Of a DNA stretch of 64,000 nt, positions 55,110 to 63,619 are shown in pieces. The DNA is from Bacteroidota bacterium. Its GTDB lineage: Bacteria > Bacteroidota > Bacteroidia > Flavobacteriales > Schleiferiaceae. Position 1 is the stretch's first letter, and every line of letters starts with the position of its first letter. Location of the stretch: NCBI GenBank assembly GCA_024742495.1, contig JANSYJ010000003.1, forward strand, positions 248,001-312,000, in the 5' to 3' direction. The position numbers were made by a program, and so were the translations under genes. Below the pieces are notes generated by a model. It had not been told where the DNA came from and did not search any database. It saw nothing but the letters and a program-made list of their open reading frames with translations.

Positions 55110-56105
55110 ATGAAGAAGGAGCCTCAAAATAGATTGTTAAAAAGCATCACCACCTTTTTTAACAAAGGTCAAAACCGCATTAGAATTGCCTTTGTTGGGC
55201 TATCCCTCTTGCTTTGGTTTTTTATTAAACTCTCTAAACCGGGCTATGTTAGCACGGTGTATTTTGATATTGATTACAGCAATCTTCCCACCGGATTAGT
55301 CTTTACCGAAGAGCCACCGCAGCATCTTCAAATTAAACTGCAGGGCAGCGGATATAATCTGCTCAAGTATTCTTGGTTTAACTTAAAAGACTTGGATATC
55401 GATTTAAATTCCCTGGATTATAATCGACAAGGGGCTAGTTATTGGACCAGCGAAAAAGCCAAGGATTACCTGGAAGCGCAAATCAATAATGAGAACACCC
55501 GAATTCTAGAAGTATATCCCGACACCATCTTTTTTCAAATTAGTAAACTGAGTACCAAATCAATTCCTGTAGAGGTGGTTTACAATTCAGACTTTGATTC
55601 CACCGCCTATACACTATATGGCCGACCACAAGCCCAATTCGATTCGCTGGTGGTAGAAGCACCAGCCGAAGTTTTGGCGCAGCTTGAAGTGATTAAAACC
55701 AAGCCTATACAAATCTCGGACCCGGAAGACAGTCTATGGGTTAAGGCTATTATTGATAAACCACAGTTCGCTCATCTAAAAATTAGTCAAAAGGAAATTG
55801 AGGTGAAATTTGAATTTTCACCCCTCACTGAGGGTCGTATCCAAGTGCCCATAAACCTCGTGAATGTGCCAGATAGCATTAAGGTAGATTTGTTTCCCTC
55901 CCAAACAGAAATTTTATTTCGCTGTGCTTTAAGGGATTATAAAGAAATTAGCGTGGAAAAGTTTAGCGTTTATGCCGATTATGAAGAAATTAAGGGTAGG
56001 CCTGATAGTCGCTTTTTATCGATAAAGGCCGAGAGTCCTCCATCACAGGTATTAAGCATGCAAATGCAACCAAAGCGAGTAGAATATTTATTGAGTAAAC
56101 CATGA
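55110..56105 (+). CDS. YbbR-like domain protein
   Basis: The 331-residue protein has an N-terminal membrane anchor (IRIAFVGLSLLLWFFIKLSKPG) and then two or three YbbR-like repeats (about residues 45-330), small beta-swivel domains as found in CdaR, which regulates the c-di-AMP cyclase CdaA in Firmicutes. The cyclase gene is not adjacent here. In Bacteroidota the gene commonly precedes coaE, as here, with a 4-base overlap. TACCTTTA just upstream (55096-55103) resembles a -7 element, suggesting a very short leader. Confidence 0.85.
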   Translation: MKKEPQNRLLKSITTFFNKGQNRIRIAFVGLSLLLWFFIKLSKPGYVSTVYFDIDYSNLPTGLVFTEEPPQHLQIKLQGSGYNLLKYSWFNLKDLDIDLNSLDYNRQGASYWTSEKAKDYLEAQINNENTRILEVYPDTIFFQISKLSTKSIPVEVVYNSDFDSTAYTLYGRPQAQFDSLVVEAPAEVLAQLEVIKTKPIQISDPEDSLWVKAIIDKPQFAHLKISQKEIEVKFEFSPLTEGRIQVPINLVNVPDSIKVDLFPSQTEILFRCALRDYKEISVEKFSVYADYEEIKGRPDSRFLSIKAESPPSQVLSMQMQPKRVEYLLSKP

Positions 56106-56695
56106 TCGTTGGCTTAACCGGTGGAATTGGCAGCGGGAAAACAACCGCGGCCCAAATTTTTAAAAGCCTAGGAGTGCCTCTATTTTTGGCTGATGAAGAA
56201 TCGAAAAAACTCATAGACAGCGATGCTAAATTACAGGCATCCCTTGTAGAATTGATGGGTTCAGAACTTCTCACTGATGGTAAGATTAACAGAGCCTATA
56301 TGGCCTCTTTAATATTTAGCGATGCTGTTTTATTGCAGAAGGTCAATGCTTTGATTCATCCCGCTGTAGGTGATGCTTTTAAAGCCTGGTACCATCGCCA
56401 AAACTCCAGCTATGTAATTCGCGAAGCAGCAATACTCTACGAAAGTGGTAGCCACCAAGATTGCGATGCAGTAATAGTGGTTTCGGCACCAGAACAATTG
56501 CGCTTGGAGCGCGTAAAAGCTCGTTCAGGAGAAAGCGAGGAGCAAATTCGAAAGCGAATGAGCAAGCAGTGGCCAGCGGAAAAAAAAGAGGCCCTTGCTG
56601 ATTATATCATCCACAATGACGGTGGAGAAATGTTGATCCCCCAAGTTCTTAAAATCCATGAAAGTCTTATCCATACCGCAAACCAGGGCCGCTGA
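56102..56695 (+). CDS. coaE: Dephospho-CoA kinase
   Basis: The 197-residue enzyme has the P-loop GLTGGIGSGKTTAAQIF at its N terminus, ADEESKKLID and the lid motif ERVKARSGESEEQIRKRMSKQW. It phosphorylates dephospho-CoA in the last step of CoA synthesis. Overlaps YbbR by 4 bases and the following gene by 38. Confidence 0.96.
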   Translation: MIVGLTGGIGSGKTTAAQIFKSLGVPLFLADEESKKLIDSDAKLQASLVELMGSELLTDGKINRAYMASLIFSDAVLLQKVNALIHPAVGDAFKAWYHRQNSSYVIREAAILYESGSHQDCDAVIVVSAPEQLRLERVKARSGESEEQIRKRMSKQWPAEKKEALADYIIHNDGGEMLIPQVLKIHESLIHTANQGR

Positions 56696-58148
56696 CCAAC
56701 ACAGCATAACTTATGAACCGATAAGCTCTATAAATTTAATGGAGCGGGCGGCGCAAGCATTGCTTCTTAGCTGCCGGCAGTTGTTAAATAAGGAGGACGA
56801 ACTTTTAATATTTTGCGGAAAAGGAAACAATGGCGGCGATGGATTAGCCTTGGCGCGATTGCTATTCAATGAATCCTTTAAGGTGAAGGTTTATTACCTT
56901 TCTGAAAAGGGTAGCGAAGACTTTAATACAAATTGGCAGCGCCTAGTAGAGGAGATCCCTAAAATTGAGATTGAAGCTGATTTGCAGCTGCCAAAAGGAT
57001 CAAGGAATTTGGTCATCATCGATGCACTTTTCGGATCAGGTTTAAATCGTGTTTTAGAACCACCATATCTTAACTTGATTAAATCTTTAAATCAAGCAAG
57101 CGCTTTAAAAATAGCGATTGATATGCCCAGTGGCTTAATGGGCGATGAGATTAGGCCTTACAAGGAAAATCAAGTTTTTAAGGCCGATTATAGCCTTACT
57201 TTTCAATATCCAAAATACGCCCAATTACACCCTTTAAGTAGTCATTATTGTGGTCAACTTAAGGTATTGGCCATAGGCTTGGATAAGGATTTTATAAGCC
57301 AAGCCGAAAGCTCCCATTATTTTCATCCCGCCTCGGACTTGAGTTCCTTTTTGAAAGTTCGAAAAAAGCATAGTTATAAAGGCACTTACGGTCACCTTTG
57401 GGGCCTATGTGGAAATGCTAATACCATGGGTGCAGCCCTTATTAGCGCCGAATCTGCCTTGCGCTGTGGCTTGGGCCTACTAACAATGGCTGTTCCTCCT
57501 TCCGCTTTCTCGGCCTTTAATGCTAGGCTACCGGAGGCCATGCTCCGCGATAGGGAAGGGCCATTGCCAAGCGATTGGTCAGCATATAAAGCTTTATTAA
57601 TTGGGCCGGGTTTAGGACAAGAGGCAGATTTACTTCCTTTAATCGAAAAGGTATTAGAGGAAACTGATCAGCCTATCGTTTTAGACGCCGACGCTTTAAA
57701 TCTATTGGCCGAGAATCAATCTTGGTATAAGCACTTAAAAAGCAGGGCCATTCTTAGCCCACATCCGGGAGAGCTTAAACGGCTTTTAGGCGTGACTGAG
57801 CTCGGTAGCGATCAGCTCGACCTTGTGCGCGAATTGGCCAAGAAAGAGCAAATTAATATCCTACTAAAGGGAGTGATATCGGTTTTGGTAGTGCCCGATG
57901 GAGACTTTCATTTTTACGATTTAGGCTGTTCTGCCTTGGCAAAAGGAGGTAGTGGCGATTTACTCGCCGGCGCAATAGCTTCCTTTTTGGCTCAAGGCTA
58001 TCCTGTGTTTGAAGCGGTGAGCTTGGCCCTTTTAGTCCAAGGATCTGCGGCGAAAATTGCAAGCGATAGCCTAGGGCATGCCCATGCTGTTTTAAGTCAA
58101 GATATTTTAAAAGCTTTTGGCAAGGCCTTTCGGCAGATGGAGGTTTAG
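56658..58148 (+). CDS. nnr: Bifunctional NAD(P)H-hydrate epimerase / ADP-dependent dehydratase
   Basis: The 496-residue fusion has an N-terminal epimerase domain (residues 1-215: IPQTRAADQHSI, FCGKGNNGGDGLALARLL, IDALFGSGLNR) and a C-terminal ribokinase-like dehydratase (about 230-496: HKGTYGHLW-type KHSYKGTYGHLWGLCGN, LIGPGLGQ, AKGGSGDLLAGAIASFLAQG). Together they repair damaged NAD(P)H hydrates. The start at 56658 overlaps coaE by 38 bases, but its sequence (MKVLSIPQTRAAD) matches the family start and I see no better ATG. It converges on the Sua5/YciO-family gene with a 4-base overlap. Confidence 0.93.
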   Translation: MKVLSIPQTRAADQHSITYEPISSINLMERAAQALLLSCRQLLNKEDELLIFCGKGNNGGDGLALARLLFNESFKVKVYYLSEKGSEDFNTNWQRLVEEIPKIEIEADLQLPKGSRNLVIIDALFGSGLNRVLEPPYLNLIKSLNQASALKIAIDMPSGLMGDEIRPYKENQVFKADYSLTFQYPKYAQLHPLSSHYCGQLKVLAIGLDKDFISQAESSHYFHPASDLSSFLKVRKKHSYKGTYGHLWGLCGNANTMGAALISAESALRCGLGLLTMAVPPSAFSAFNARLPEAMLRDREGPLPSDWSAYKALLIGPGLGQEADLLPLIEKVLEETDQPIVLDADALNLLAENQSWYKHLKSRAILSPHPGELKRLLGVTELGSDQLDLVRELAKKEQINILLKGVISVLVVPDGDFHFYDLGCSALAKGGSGDLLAGAIASFLAQGYPVFEAVSLALLVQGSAAKIASDSLGHAHAVLSQDILKAFGKAFRQMEV

Positions 58149-58768
58149 AGTAAACTTATATCACCCGAACCTTCGCGAATAATTTCTACTTCTCCTTCGC
58201 TTAAATCAACCACTGTGGAGGCGAATAAGGTTCCAATGCCGCCATCAATCACTAAATCCACGTCATTTGCGAATTTCTCCGCAATTAATTCAGGATCAGT
58301 AGTGTACTCAATGATTTCATCATCATCATGAACCGATGAGGCAATGATAGGGCGATTTAAAGCTCGCACAATTTCTTGGGGAATGGCATTATCGGGAATA
58401 CGAATACCTACCGTTTTTTTCTTTTTCTGAAATATTTTCGGAATGGCACTGCCAGCCTTCAGAATAAAGGTGAAGGGCCCGGGTAAACAACGGTTTAGAA
58501 TTTTATAGGTTGGTGTATCTACCGATTTTGTGTAAGCACTTAAAAAGCTTAGGTCCGGAAACACAATTGCGAATTCAGCCTTCTCAGGTTTTAAACCTTT
58601 AAGACGAGCAACCTTTTCTATGGCCTTGGGTTTGCGAATATCACAGCCAAAGGAGTAAACGGTGTCGGTGGGATAAACAATAACACCCCCGCGCTCTAGC
58701 ACAGCAATTACTTGTGCTATGGCGCGAGGGTTAGGGTTTTCCGGATAGATCTTTATGATCTCAGCCAT
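58145..58768 (-). CDS. Sua5/YciO/YrdC-family protein, probable L-threonylcarbamoyladenylate synthase
   Basis: The 207-residue protein has the YrdC fold with GGVIVYPTDTVYSFGCDIRKPKAIEKVARLKG at the N terminus (nucleotide-binding Tyr/Asp/Thr) and the C-terminal strands RPIIASSVHDDDEIIEY and DLVIDGGIGTLFASTVVDLSEGEVEIIREG. TsaC-type enzymes make threonylcarbamoyl-AMP for t6A tRNA modification; the YciO subfamily is similar in sequence but its role is less clear. It lacks the C-terminal Sua5 domain. Bacteroidota often carry more than one family member, so the t6A role is plausible but not proven. Separated by 4 bases from the aldolase gene. Confidence 0.85.
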   Translation of the reverse strand: MAEIIKIYPENPNPRAIAQVIAVLERGGVIVYPTDTVYSFGCDIRKPKAIEKVARLKGLKPEKAEFAIVFPDLSFLSAYTKSVDTPTYKILNRCLPGPFTFILKAGSAIPKIFQKKKKTVGIRIPDNAIPQEIVRALNRPIIASSVHDDDEIIEYTTDPELIAEKFANDVDLVIDGGIGTLFASTVVDLSEGEVEIIREGSGDISLL

Positions 58769-58772
58769 CTAA

Positions 58773-59426
58773 TTAGTTTCCTTTGCGATAATCAGCAAGA
58801 AATTGTTCTAAGCCAATATCGGTAAGTGGGTGTTTTAATAAACCGGTAATACTGCCTAATGGACCGGTAATTACGTCGGCACCAATTTTCGCACATTCCA
58901 ATACATGCATGGTATGACGAACCGAGGCGGCTAATATTTCAGTTTCAAAATCGTAATTATCATAAATCAAACGAATTTCTTCAATTAACTGGAGCCCATC
59001 GGTTGAGATATCGTCTAAGCGACCAATAAAAGGCGAAACATAACTCGCGCCAGCCTTGGCGGCTAATAAAGCTTGACCAGCACTAAATACTAAGGTGCAA
59101 TTGGTTTTAATGCCTTGATCGGAAAAGTACTTCAATGCCTTGATGCCATCTTTAATCATTGGGATTTTAACCACAATTTGCGGATGTAGAGCGGCTAGCG
59201 CTTCTCCCTCGCGCACCATTCCTTCAAAGTCTGTACTGATTACCTCGGCACTAACATCACCATCTACAATTTCGCAAATGTCTTTATAGTGTTGAATAAT
59301 ATTCTTTTCCCCAGTAATGCCTTCTTTGGCCATGAGAGAAGGATTGGTAGTAACGCCATCTAAAACGCCCAATTCCTGTGCTTCCTTGATTTGTGCAAGG
59401 TTCGCTGTATCGATGAAAAACTTCAT
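58773..59426 (-). CDS. fsa: Fructose-6-phosphate aldolase (transaldolase-like)
   Basis: The 217-residue TIM-barrel protein starts [31 protein letters not shown], typical of the FSA/TalC short transaldolase group. Catalytic Schiff-base Lys87 lies in IVVKIPM, and [11 protein letters not shown] and [26 protein letters not shown] follow. This group catalyses either aldol cleavage of fructose 6-phosphate or transaldolase; sequence alone does not decide which. It lies 4 bases upstream of the Sua5/YciO gene on the same strand. Confidence 0.9.
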   Translation of the reverse strand: MKFFIDTANLAQIKEAQELGVLDGVTTNPSLMAKEGITGEKNIIQHYKDICEIVDGDVSAEVISTDFEGMVREGEALAALHPQIVVKIPMIKDGIKALKYFSDQGIKTNCTLVFSAGQALLAAKAGASYVSPFIGRLDDISTDGLQLIEEIRLIYDNYDFETEILAASVRHTMHVLECAKIGADVITGPLGSITGLLKHPLTDIGLEQFLADYRKGN

Positions 59427-59469
59427 AGGATTGCTAAAATTTGGGGCAAAAGTAACTATTGTTCAGCAG

Positions 59470-61863
59470 CTAATGCTTGAAAGGCAGCTTAAAGTAAAAC
59501 ACAGTTCCCTGATCTTTAGAACTCCTTACCTGAAGGGTACTGCCCATGCTGTATAGAAAGTCTTGGCAGATCTGTAAACCCATACCTGTTCCTTTTTCGC
59601 CCATGGTTCCTTGGGTACTTTGTAAGCCTTCACCACCCATTAAGCTGGCCACTTGCTGCGCACTGAGGCCACGACCATTATCGGAAATGCTAATTTCAAC
59701 TTCCTCATTATTAAGGGATACACTATCAAAGCGCACCAAACCTTTTTCTGGGGATATAAACTTAATGGCATTGGCTAAGAGGTTTCGCAATACTGCTCGC
59801 AGGGCATCGGCATCAGCCATTACCTCCAATTCCGAATTAAGATTATTGATCACCTGAACCTTTTTGGTATTTATCGCAAGCTCTTTCTCTTTAATTAAGT
59901 CGTTTGCCAGTCTCTGGATGTAGAGGGGTCGCTTCTTTAGGTCTAAGCCTTGGCTTTGTTGTTTTACCCAATCTAAAGTTTTAAAAAGTAGCGCTTTGGT
60001 ACGACCAAGGCTTTCGAAAATCAATCGCATGTGCAGCTTTTGTTCGTCGAGGGGTTTTTCCGCTTCAACCGACAGCCGCGCGAGCTCTAAACTTCCAACT
60101 ACTCCTTCCTTTAAATCATGGGCAAGCAAGGAGAGCACTTTGTCTTTCGCTTCATTGGCACGCTCCAACGCTTTTGTTTTTTCGCTGAGCATCAAGCTCT
60201 TTTCTTGATTGCTTGTAATATCCGTTAATACCGCAACCATGCCTTCTAATTTGTCGCCCGATTTCATTTCCGACAAGGAAATCAAATGGTAATATTGGCG
60301 GTCATCATATTTCCGTGAAGAAATGACCTGAAAATTGGTTCGCTCTTTCAAGAGTTTTAAATGCTCATTCCAGTCCTCTTTAAGCTCAGGTTTGCGCAGC
60401 TGCTTAAGGAAATCCAAACCCTCCTTTATTTTACTTCCATCAAATTTTTGAAAGTGGTGATGAGCAGCTTCATTAGCGAATATTAATTTCCCATTTCGAT
60501 TAAGGGCCATAATTGCCGTAGTCATTTGATCTGCAGCCAGACGGGAACGTTGGTTCAATAATTTTAGCCTGCGTCCCAAAGTTTGAAGCTTGCGATAAAA
60601 GCGGTAGAAGAGAATAATTGCGGTGAGAAGAATTAAAACAATGAGGGACACATAAACCAGCGTTCTTTTCTGTTGCTCAATGATTAACTCCTGTTCTAGA
60701 TTGGATTTTTCTAAATTGGACAGCCGGCCTTGATTTTCGATGAAATCCCTCTGAATTAGCATCATGTCTTTTTGGAGACTGTCTTTCAGACCCAAAAGCT
60801 TTTTATTCAATTGGATGAATTCCGGTAATAGGGCATTAGCTTCACTTTCTTTACCTATGCTGCGCAGTAGTTCTTCTTTTAAGCCCAGATACTTTATTTC
60901 TAGGTCTAGATTCCCGTAATCACTTACAGTAACTAAGGCACTGTCTAAATAAATACTTAAGCTGTCCTTTAAATCAATCGTTTTAAATAGGTCGGTCTTT
61001 AAACGCAGCCAAAGTAAGTCACGAAAGGGATTATCCATTTGACGTGCTGAATCGAGATAGTCTCCAGCCTTATTAAAATCCGCATCATCAATGGCCATTT
61101 CAGCCCATTCGCAGTAGATATCGCCAATGTAATTTTTATCCTTAACCCGCTTGCTATAAATCATAGCCTGGGCTAGCAGGGAGTCGGCTTGTTGTAGCTC
61201 ATTGGTTCTTTGTTTCAGTCGAGCCAAATACAAAAGAGAGTGACAAAGCAAAAGATTGTTATCCATCTCAAGCCTTAATTCATAAGCCTTTAAAAAGAGC
61301 TCTTCCGCATCCTTATAATTCCTGAGATTATTCTGGCAGAGCGCCATATTATTGAGGGCTACCGCTTCACCATAATCATCCTTGTTGCGCGCCATAACAG
61401 CGGCACAATCTTCGAAAACCTTATAAGCATCAGGATAAAGTTGAACCCGATAAAGTAACATGCCGTAGCCCATTAAAAACCACCCCTCTTGCTCTAGCCA
61501 TTGCTTGCTATCCTTTTTCCCGAGGTCCCGTAAACCGCGATGAAATGCTTTTAAGGATTCCGCATAAAGGCCTTTATCTAAATTTAACCTACCTCTTTGG
61601 GCATGGATGGCCATCAGATCATAATCGTCTGCCAATTCGTTTGAAATCTTCTCGGCAATATCCAAAGCTTTAAACCTTAGATCGAGCGGAATGTATAAAT
61701 CTTCGGAAATCAGCCGATAGGCCACTGTGTATTTTTCCGGACAATCGATGCTATCGCATTTTGTCCGAATAGTATCTAATCGAATATGATCATAAAGTTG
61801 TCCTGAACTTTCTGCGCTAAATAGGACCAGGAAGAAAGATGTAAGAAGTAGGGGTAGCCTCAA
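59470..61863 (-). CDS. TPR- and PAS-containing sensor histidine kinase
   Basis: I chose the TTG at 61863 because it yields a good signal peptide (MRLPLLLTSFFLVLFSAESSGQ) and clears the SRP RNA gene; the longer frame begins with a GTG at 61950 inside that RNA. The 797-residue protein has six or so TPR repeats in a periplasmic region (about 60-330), a coiled coil (about 350-400), one transmembrane helix (TLVYVSLIVLILLTAIILFY), a PAS domain (about 460-580), a HisKA domain with LLAHDLKEGVVGSLELARL and an HATPase_c with LLANAIKFISPEKG and GTGMGLQICQDF. Phospho-acceptor His lies in AHDLKE. The cognate regulator is not adjacent. The ligand is unknown. Confidence 0.88.
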   Translation of the reverse strand: MRLPLLLTSFFLVLFSAESSGQLYDHIRLDTIRTKCDSIDCPEKYTVAYRLISEDLYIPLDLRFKALDIAEKISNELADDYDLMAIHAQRGRLNLDKGLYAESLKAFHRGLRDLGKKDSKQWLEQEGWFLMGYGMLLYRVQLYPDAYKVFEDCAAVMARNKDDYGEAVALNNMALCQNNLRNYKDAEELFLKAYELRLEMDNNLLLCHSLLYLARLKQRTNELQQADSLLAQAMIYSKRVKDKNYIGDIYCEWAEMAIDDADFNKAGDYLDSARQMDNPFRDLLWLRLKTDLFKTIDLKDSLSIYLDSALVTVSDYGNLDLEIKYLGLKEELLRSIGKESEANALLPEFIQLNKKLLGLKDSLQKDMMLIQRDFIENQGRLSNLEKSNLEQELIIEQQKRTLVYVSLIVLILLTAIILFYRFYRKLQTLGRRLKLLNQRSRLAADQMTTAIMALNRNGKLIFANEAAHHHFQKFDGSKIKEGLDFLKQLRKPELKEDWNEHLKLLKERTNFQVISSRKYDDRQYYHLISLSEMKSGDKLEGMVAVLTDITSNQEKSLMLSEKTKALERANEAKDKVLSLLAHDLKEGVVGSLELARLSVEAEKPLDEQKLHMRLIFESLGRTKALLFKTLDWVKQQSQGLDLKKRPLYIQRLANDLIKEKELAINTKKVQVINNLNSELEVMADADALRAVLRNLLANAIKFISPEKGLVRFDSVSLNNEEVEISISDNGRGLSAQQVASLMGGEGLQSTQGTMGEKGTGMGLQICQDFLYSMGSTLQVRSSKDQGTVFYFKLPFKH

Positions 61864-61928
61864 TTTTCTAGTTCTAAAACTAAATCCAAGGTAATCAAAA
61901 AAAGTAGAGATAAAAGGAGAGAAAAAAA

Positions 61929-62030
61929 TAAGGCAAGCGATCCATATCACACCGCTACGACCAATTACCCTTGCTGCGTTCCCGCCCTGGGGGAGTTCAT
62001 TAGGAGCTGGTTGTATGGGACTTGCCTTAC
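61929..62030 (-). ncRNA. ffs: Signal recognition particle RNA (small type)
   Basis: The minus strand carries CCCCCAGGGCGGGAACGCAG and AGCAAGGG, matching the SRP domain IV core (CAGG, GGAA tetraloop region, AGCA). The RNA is closed by a perfect 9 bp stem between taaggcaag at the 3' end (plus-strand 61929-61937) and cttgcctta (62021-62029). A T-rich tract (TTATTTTTTT) follows immediately, as expected of a terminator. Size about 100 nt is standard for Bacteroidota. It binds Ffh to target membrane proteins. An overlapping TAnnTTTG promoter at 62036-62043 fits the 5' end. Confidence 0.93.
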
Positions 62031-62035
62031 GGGGG

Positions 62036-62043
62036 CAAAATTA
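62036..62043 (-). promoter_or_regulatory. Putative -7 box of the SRP RNA promoter
   Basis: TAATTTTG on the minus strand is an exact TAnnTTTG match, six bases before the predicted RNA start at 62030, which coincides with the outer end of the closing stem. The -33 region upstream is T-rich (CTTTTTCC) but has no TTG. Confidence 0.55.
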
Positions 62044-62088
62044 AGTCAAATACTGCTAAGGAAAAAGCTTAGAGCGACGATATTGATA

Positions 62089-62096
62089 TATATTTG
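62089..62096 (+). promoter_or_regulatory. Putative -7 box of the DUF4199 gene
   Basis: TATATTTG is an exact TAnnTTTG match, 23 bases before the ATG at 62119. No TTG at the -33 position. It is transcribed divergently from the SRP RNA gene. Confidence 0.4.
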
Positions 62097-62118
62097 TGAA
62101 TCTTCAAAAATCACAGAA

Positions 62119-62646
62119 ATGGATAAGCCATCTTTTAAGCCCGCAGTGGAAATAGGATTGATCAGTTTAATGGTCTCTACCGTATTTTTAATCTCTGCCT
62201 ATGTATTTGATTTAAGCCTACTTACTAGCTTCGGCGCGGGTATTGTTATAATCGTTATTCGAGCGGTGCTTTTAGCTTTAAGCCCTATTCAAGTGCGCAA
62301 AAAAGCGGGTGGATATATCTCATTTAAGCATGCATTTTCTGCAGTTGTTATCAGTACCTTGGTTTCATCCATCCCATATTTGATCATTGCATTCCTACTT
62401 TTTAAGGTAATTGATCCTGATGCGGCGGTGCAAATGAAGGAACTCACCATACAAGCCACGGCAGATTCGATGCAAAGTTGGGGGGTAGATCAGGCCACAA
62501 TTGACCAAAGTATTGAGGAGATTGATAAAACGGATCAATACAGTTTTGGAAGCTTGTTCAAAGGACTATTAACTTCAGTTATTGTTGCAGCTCTTTACGG
62601 TTTAATTGTGGCGGCTATCGTTAAGAAGAACCCAGAATTTGAATAA
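62119..62646 (+). CDS. DUF4199 membrane protein
   Basis: The ATG at 62119 (MDKPSFKPAVEIGLISLMVS) gives a 175-residue protein; upstream codons to 62011 lie in the SRP RNA gene region and are not plausible. It has four membrane segments (AVEIGLISLMVSTVFLISAYVF, LTSFGAGIVIIVIRAVLLAL, AFSAVVISTLVSSIPYLIIAFLLF, GLLTSVIVAALYGLIVAAIV) and a K(x)GGYISFKHAF motif between them, the pattern of DUF4199, a Bacteroidota family of unknown function often encoded next to GT2 glycosyltransferases. It precedes such a gene by 13 bases. Confidence 0.88.
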   Translation: MDKPSFKPAVEIGLISLMVSTVFLISAYVFDLSLLTSFGAGIVIIVIRAVLLALSPIQVRKKAGGYISFKHAFSAVVISTLVSSIPYLIIAFLLFKVIDPDAAVQMKELTIQATADSMQSWGVDQATIDQSIEEIDKTDQYSFGSLFKGLLTSVIVAALYGLIVAAIVKKNPEFE

Positions 62647-62659
62647 GTAAAGCCATTAA

Positions 62660-63619
62660 ATGGATTTATCACTAGTAATTCCACTCTTCAATGAGGAGGA
62701 ATCATTAAAGGAGCTTCATAGCTGGATTTGTCAAACGGCCGATCAAAACAATATTGATTTTGAAATCATATTTGTAAATGATGGCTCTACCGATAGCAGC
62801 ATGGAGGTTCTTCACAGTCTCGCTAAGGACGATTCTCGGGTAAAGATTATTTCCTTTAGAAGAAATCATGGAAAGTCAGCCGGCCTAAACGTAGGTTTTG
62901 CGGCAGCGAGCGGAGAAGTAGTAATTACTATGGACGCCGATTTACAGGATAGTCCAGATGAAATTCCAGAGCTGATGCGGCTTATTCAAATTGAAAAATA
63001 TGATTTGATAAGCGGTTGGAAGAAAAAGCGTTATGATCCGCTGTCCAAAACAATTCCAACGAAATTTTACAATTGGGCCACCCGCAGAATTAGCAAAATT
63101 GAATTACATGACTTCAATTGTGGCCTAAAGGCCTATCGCAATGAAGTTGTAAAAGCGGTAAATGTACAAGGAGAGATGCATCGTTACATCCCTGTACTCG
63201 CTAAAAATGCTGGCTTTACCAAAATTGGGGAGAAAGTAGTACAACATCAAGCGCGGAAATACGGAACTACAAAATTCGGCCTAAGCCGTTTTATAAATGG
63301 TCCCTTGGATTTAGTGACCCTGGCCTTTGTTTCAAAATTCTCCAAAAGGCCCATGCACTTTTTTGGACTCTATGGAACCCTAATGTTTGTAATTGGCTTT
63401 TTAGCGGCCATGTATCTGGGTATTGATAAAATCGTGGCCTTGCAGATGGGCGAAAAAGCCAGGCTGGTTACCGAGAATCCATTCTTTTATATTTCATTAA
63501 CCACCATGATGATTGGTTCGCAATTGTTTTTGGCAGGTTTTATTGCCGAATTAATTATTCGCAACAGTAATAAACCGGTAGAATACACCATAGAAGAACG
63601 CGTTAATTTTGGATCTTAG
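62660..63619 (+). CDS. Family 2 glycosyltransferase, DPM/GtrB-like membrane type
   Basis: The 319-residue protein begins MDLSLVIPLFNEEESLKEL and has the GT2 motifs VNDGSTDSSMEVL, MDADLQDSPDEIPEL (DxD for metal and sugar nucleotide binding) and DFNCGLKAYR, which together fit the dolichyl-phosphate-mannose synthase-like/undecaprenyl-phosphate glycosyltransferase group. Two C-terminal membrane segments follow (about residues 230-255 and 270-295). It likely transfers a sugar from a nucleotide donor to a lipid carrier for surface glycan synthesis. Co-transcribed with the DUF4199 gene and the next glycosyltransferase, which overlaps it by 11 bases. Confidence 0.92.
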   Translation: MDLSLVIPLFNEEESLKELHSWICQTADQNNIDFEIIFVNDGSTDSSMEVLHSLAKDDSRVKIISFRRNHGKSAGLNVGFAAASGEVVITMDADLQDSPDEIPELMRLIQIEKYDLISGWKKKRYDPLSKTIPTKFYNWATRRISKIELHDFNCGLKAYRNEVVKAVNVQGEMHRYIPVLAKNAGFTKIGEKVVQHQARKYGTTKFGLSRFINGPLDLVTLAFVSKFSKRPMHFFGLYGTLMFVIGFLAAMYLGIDKIVALQMGEKARLVTENPFFYISLTTMMIGSQLFLAGFIAELIIRNSNKPVEYTIEERVNFGS

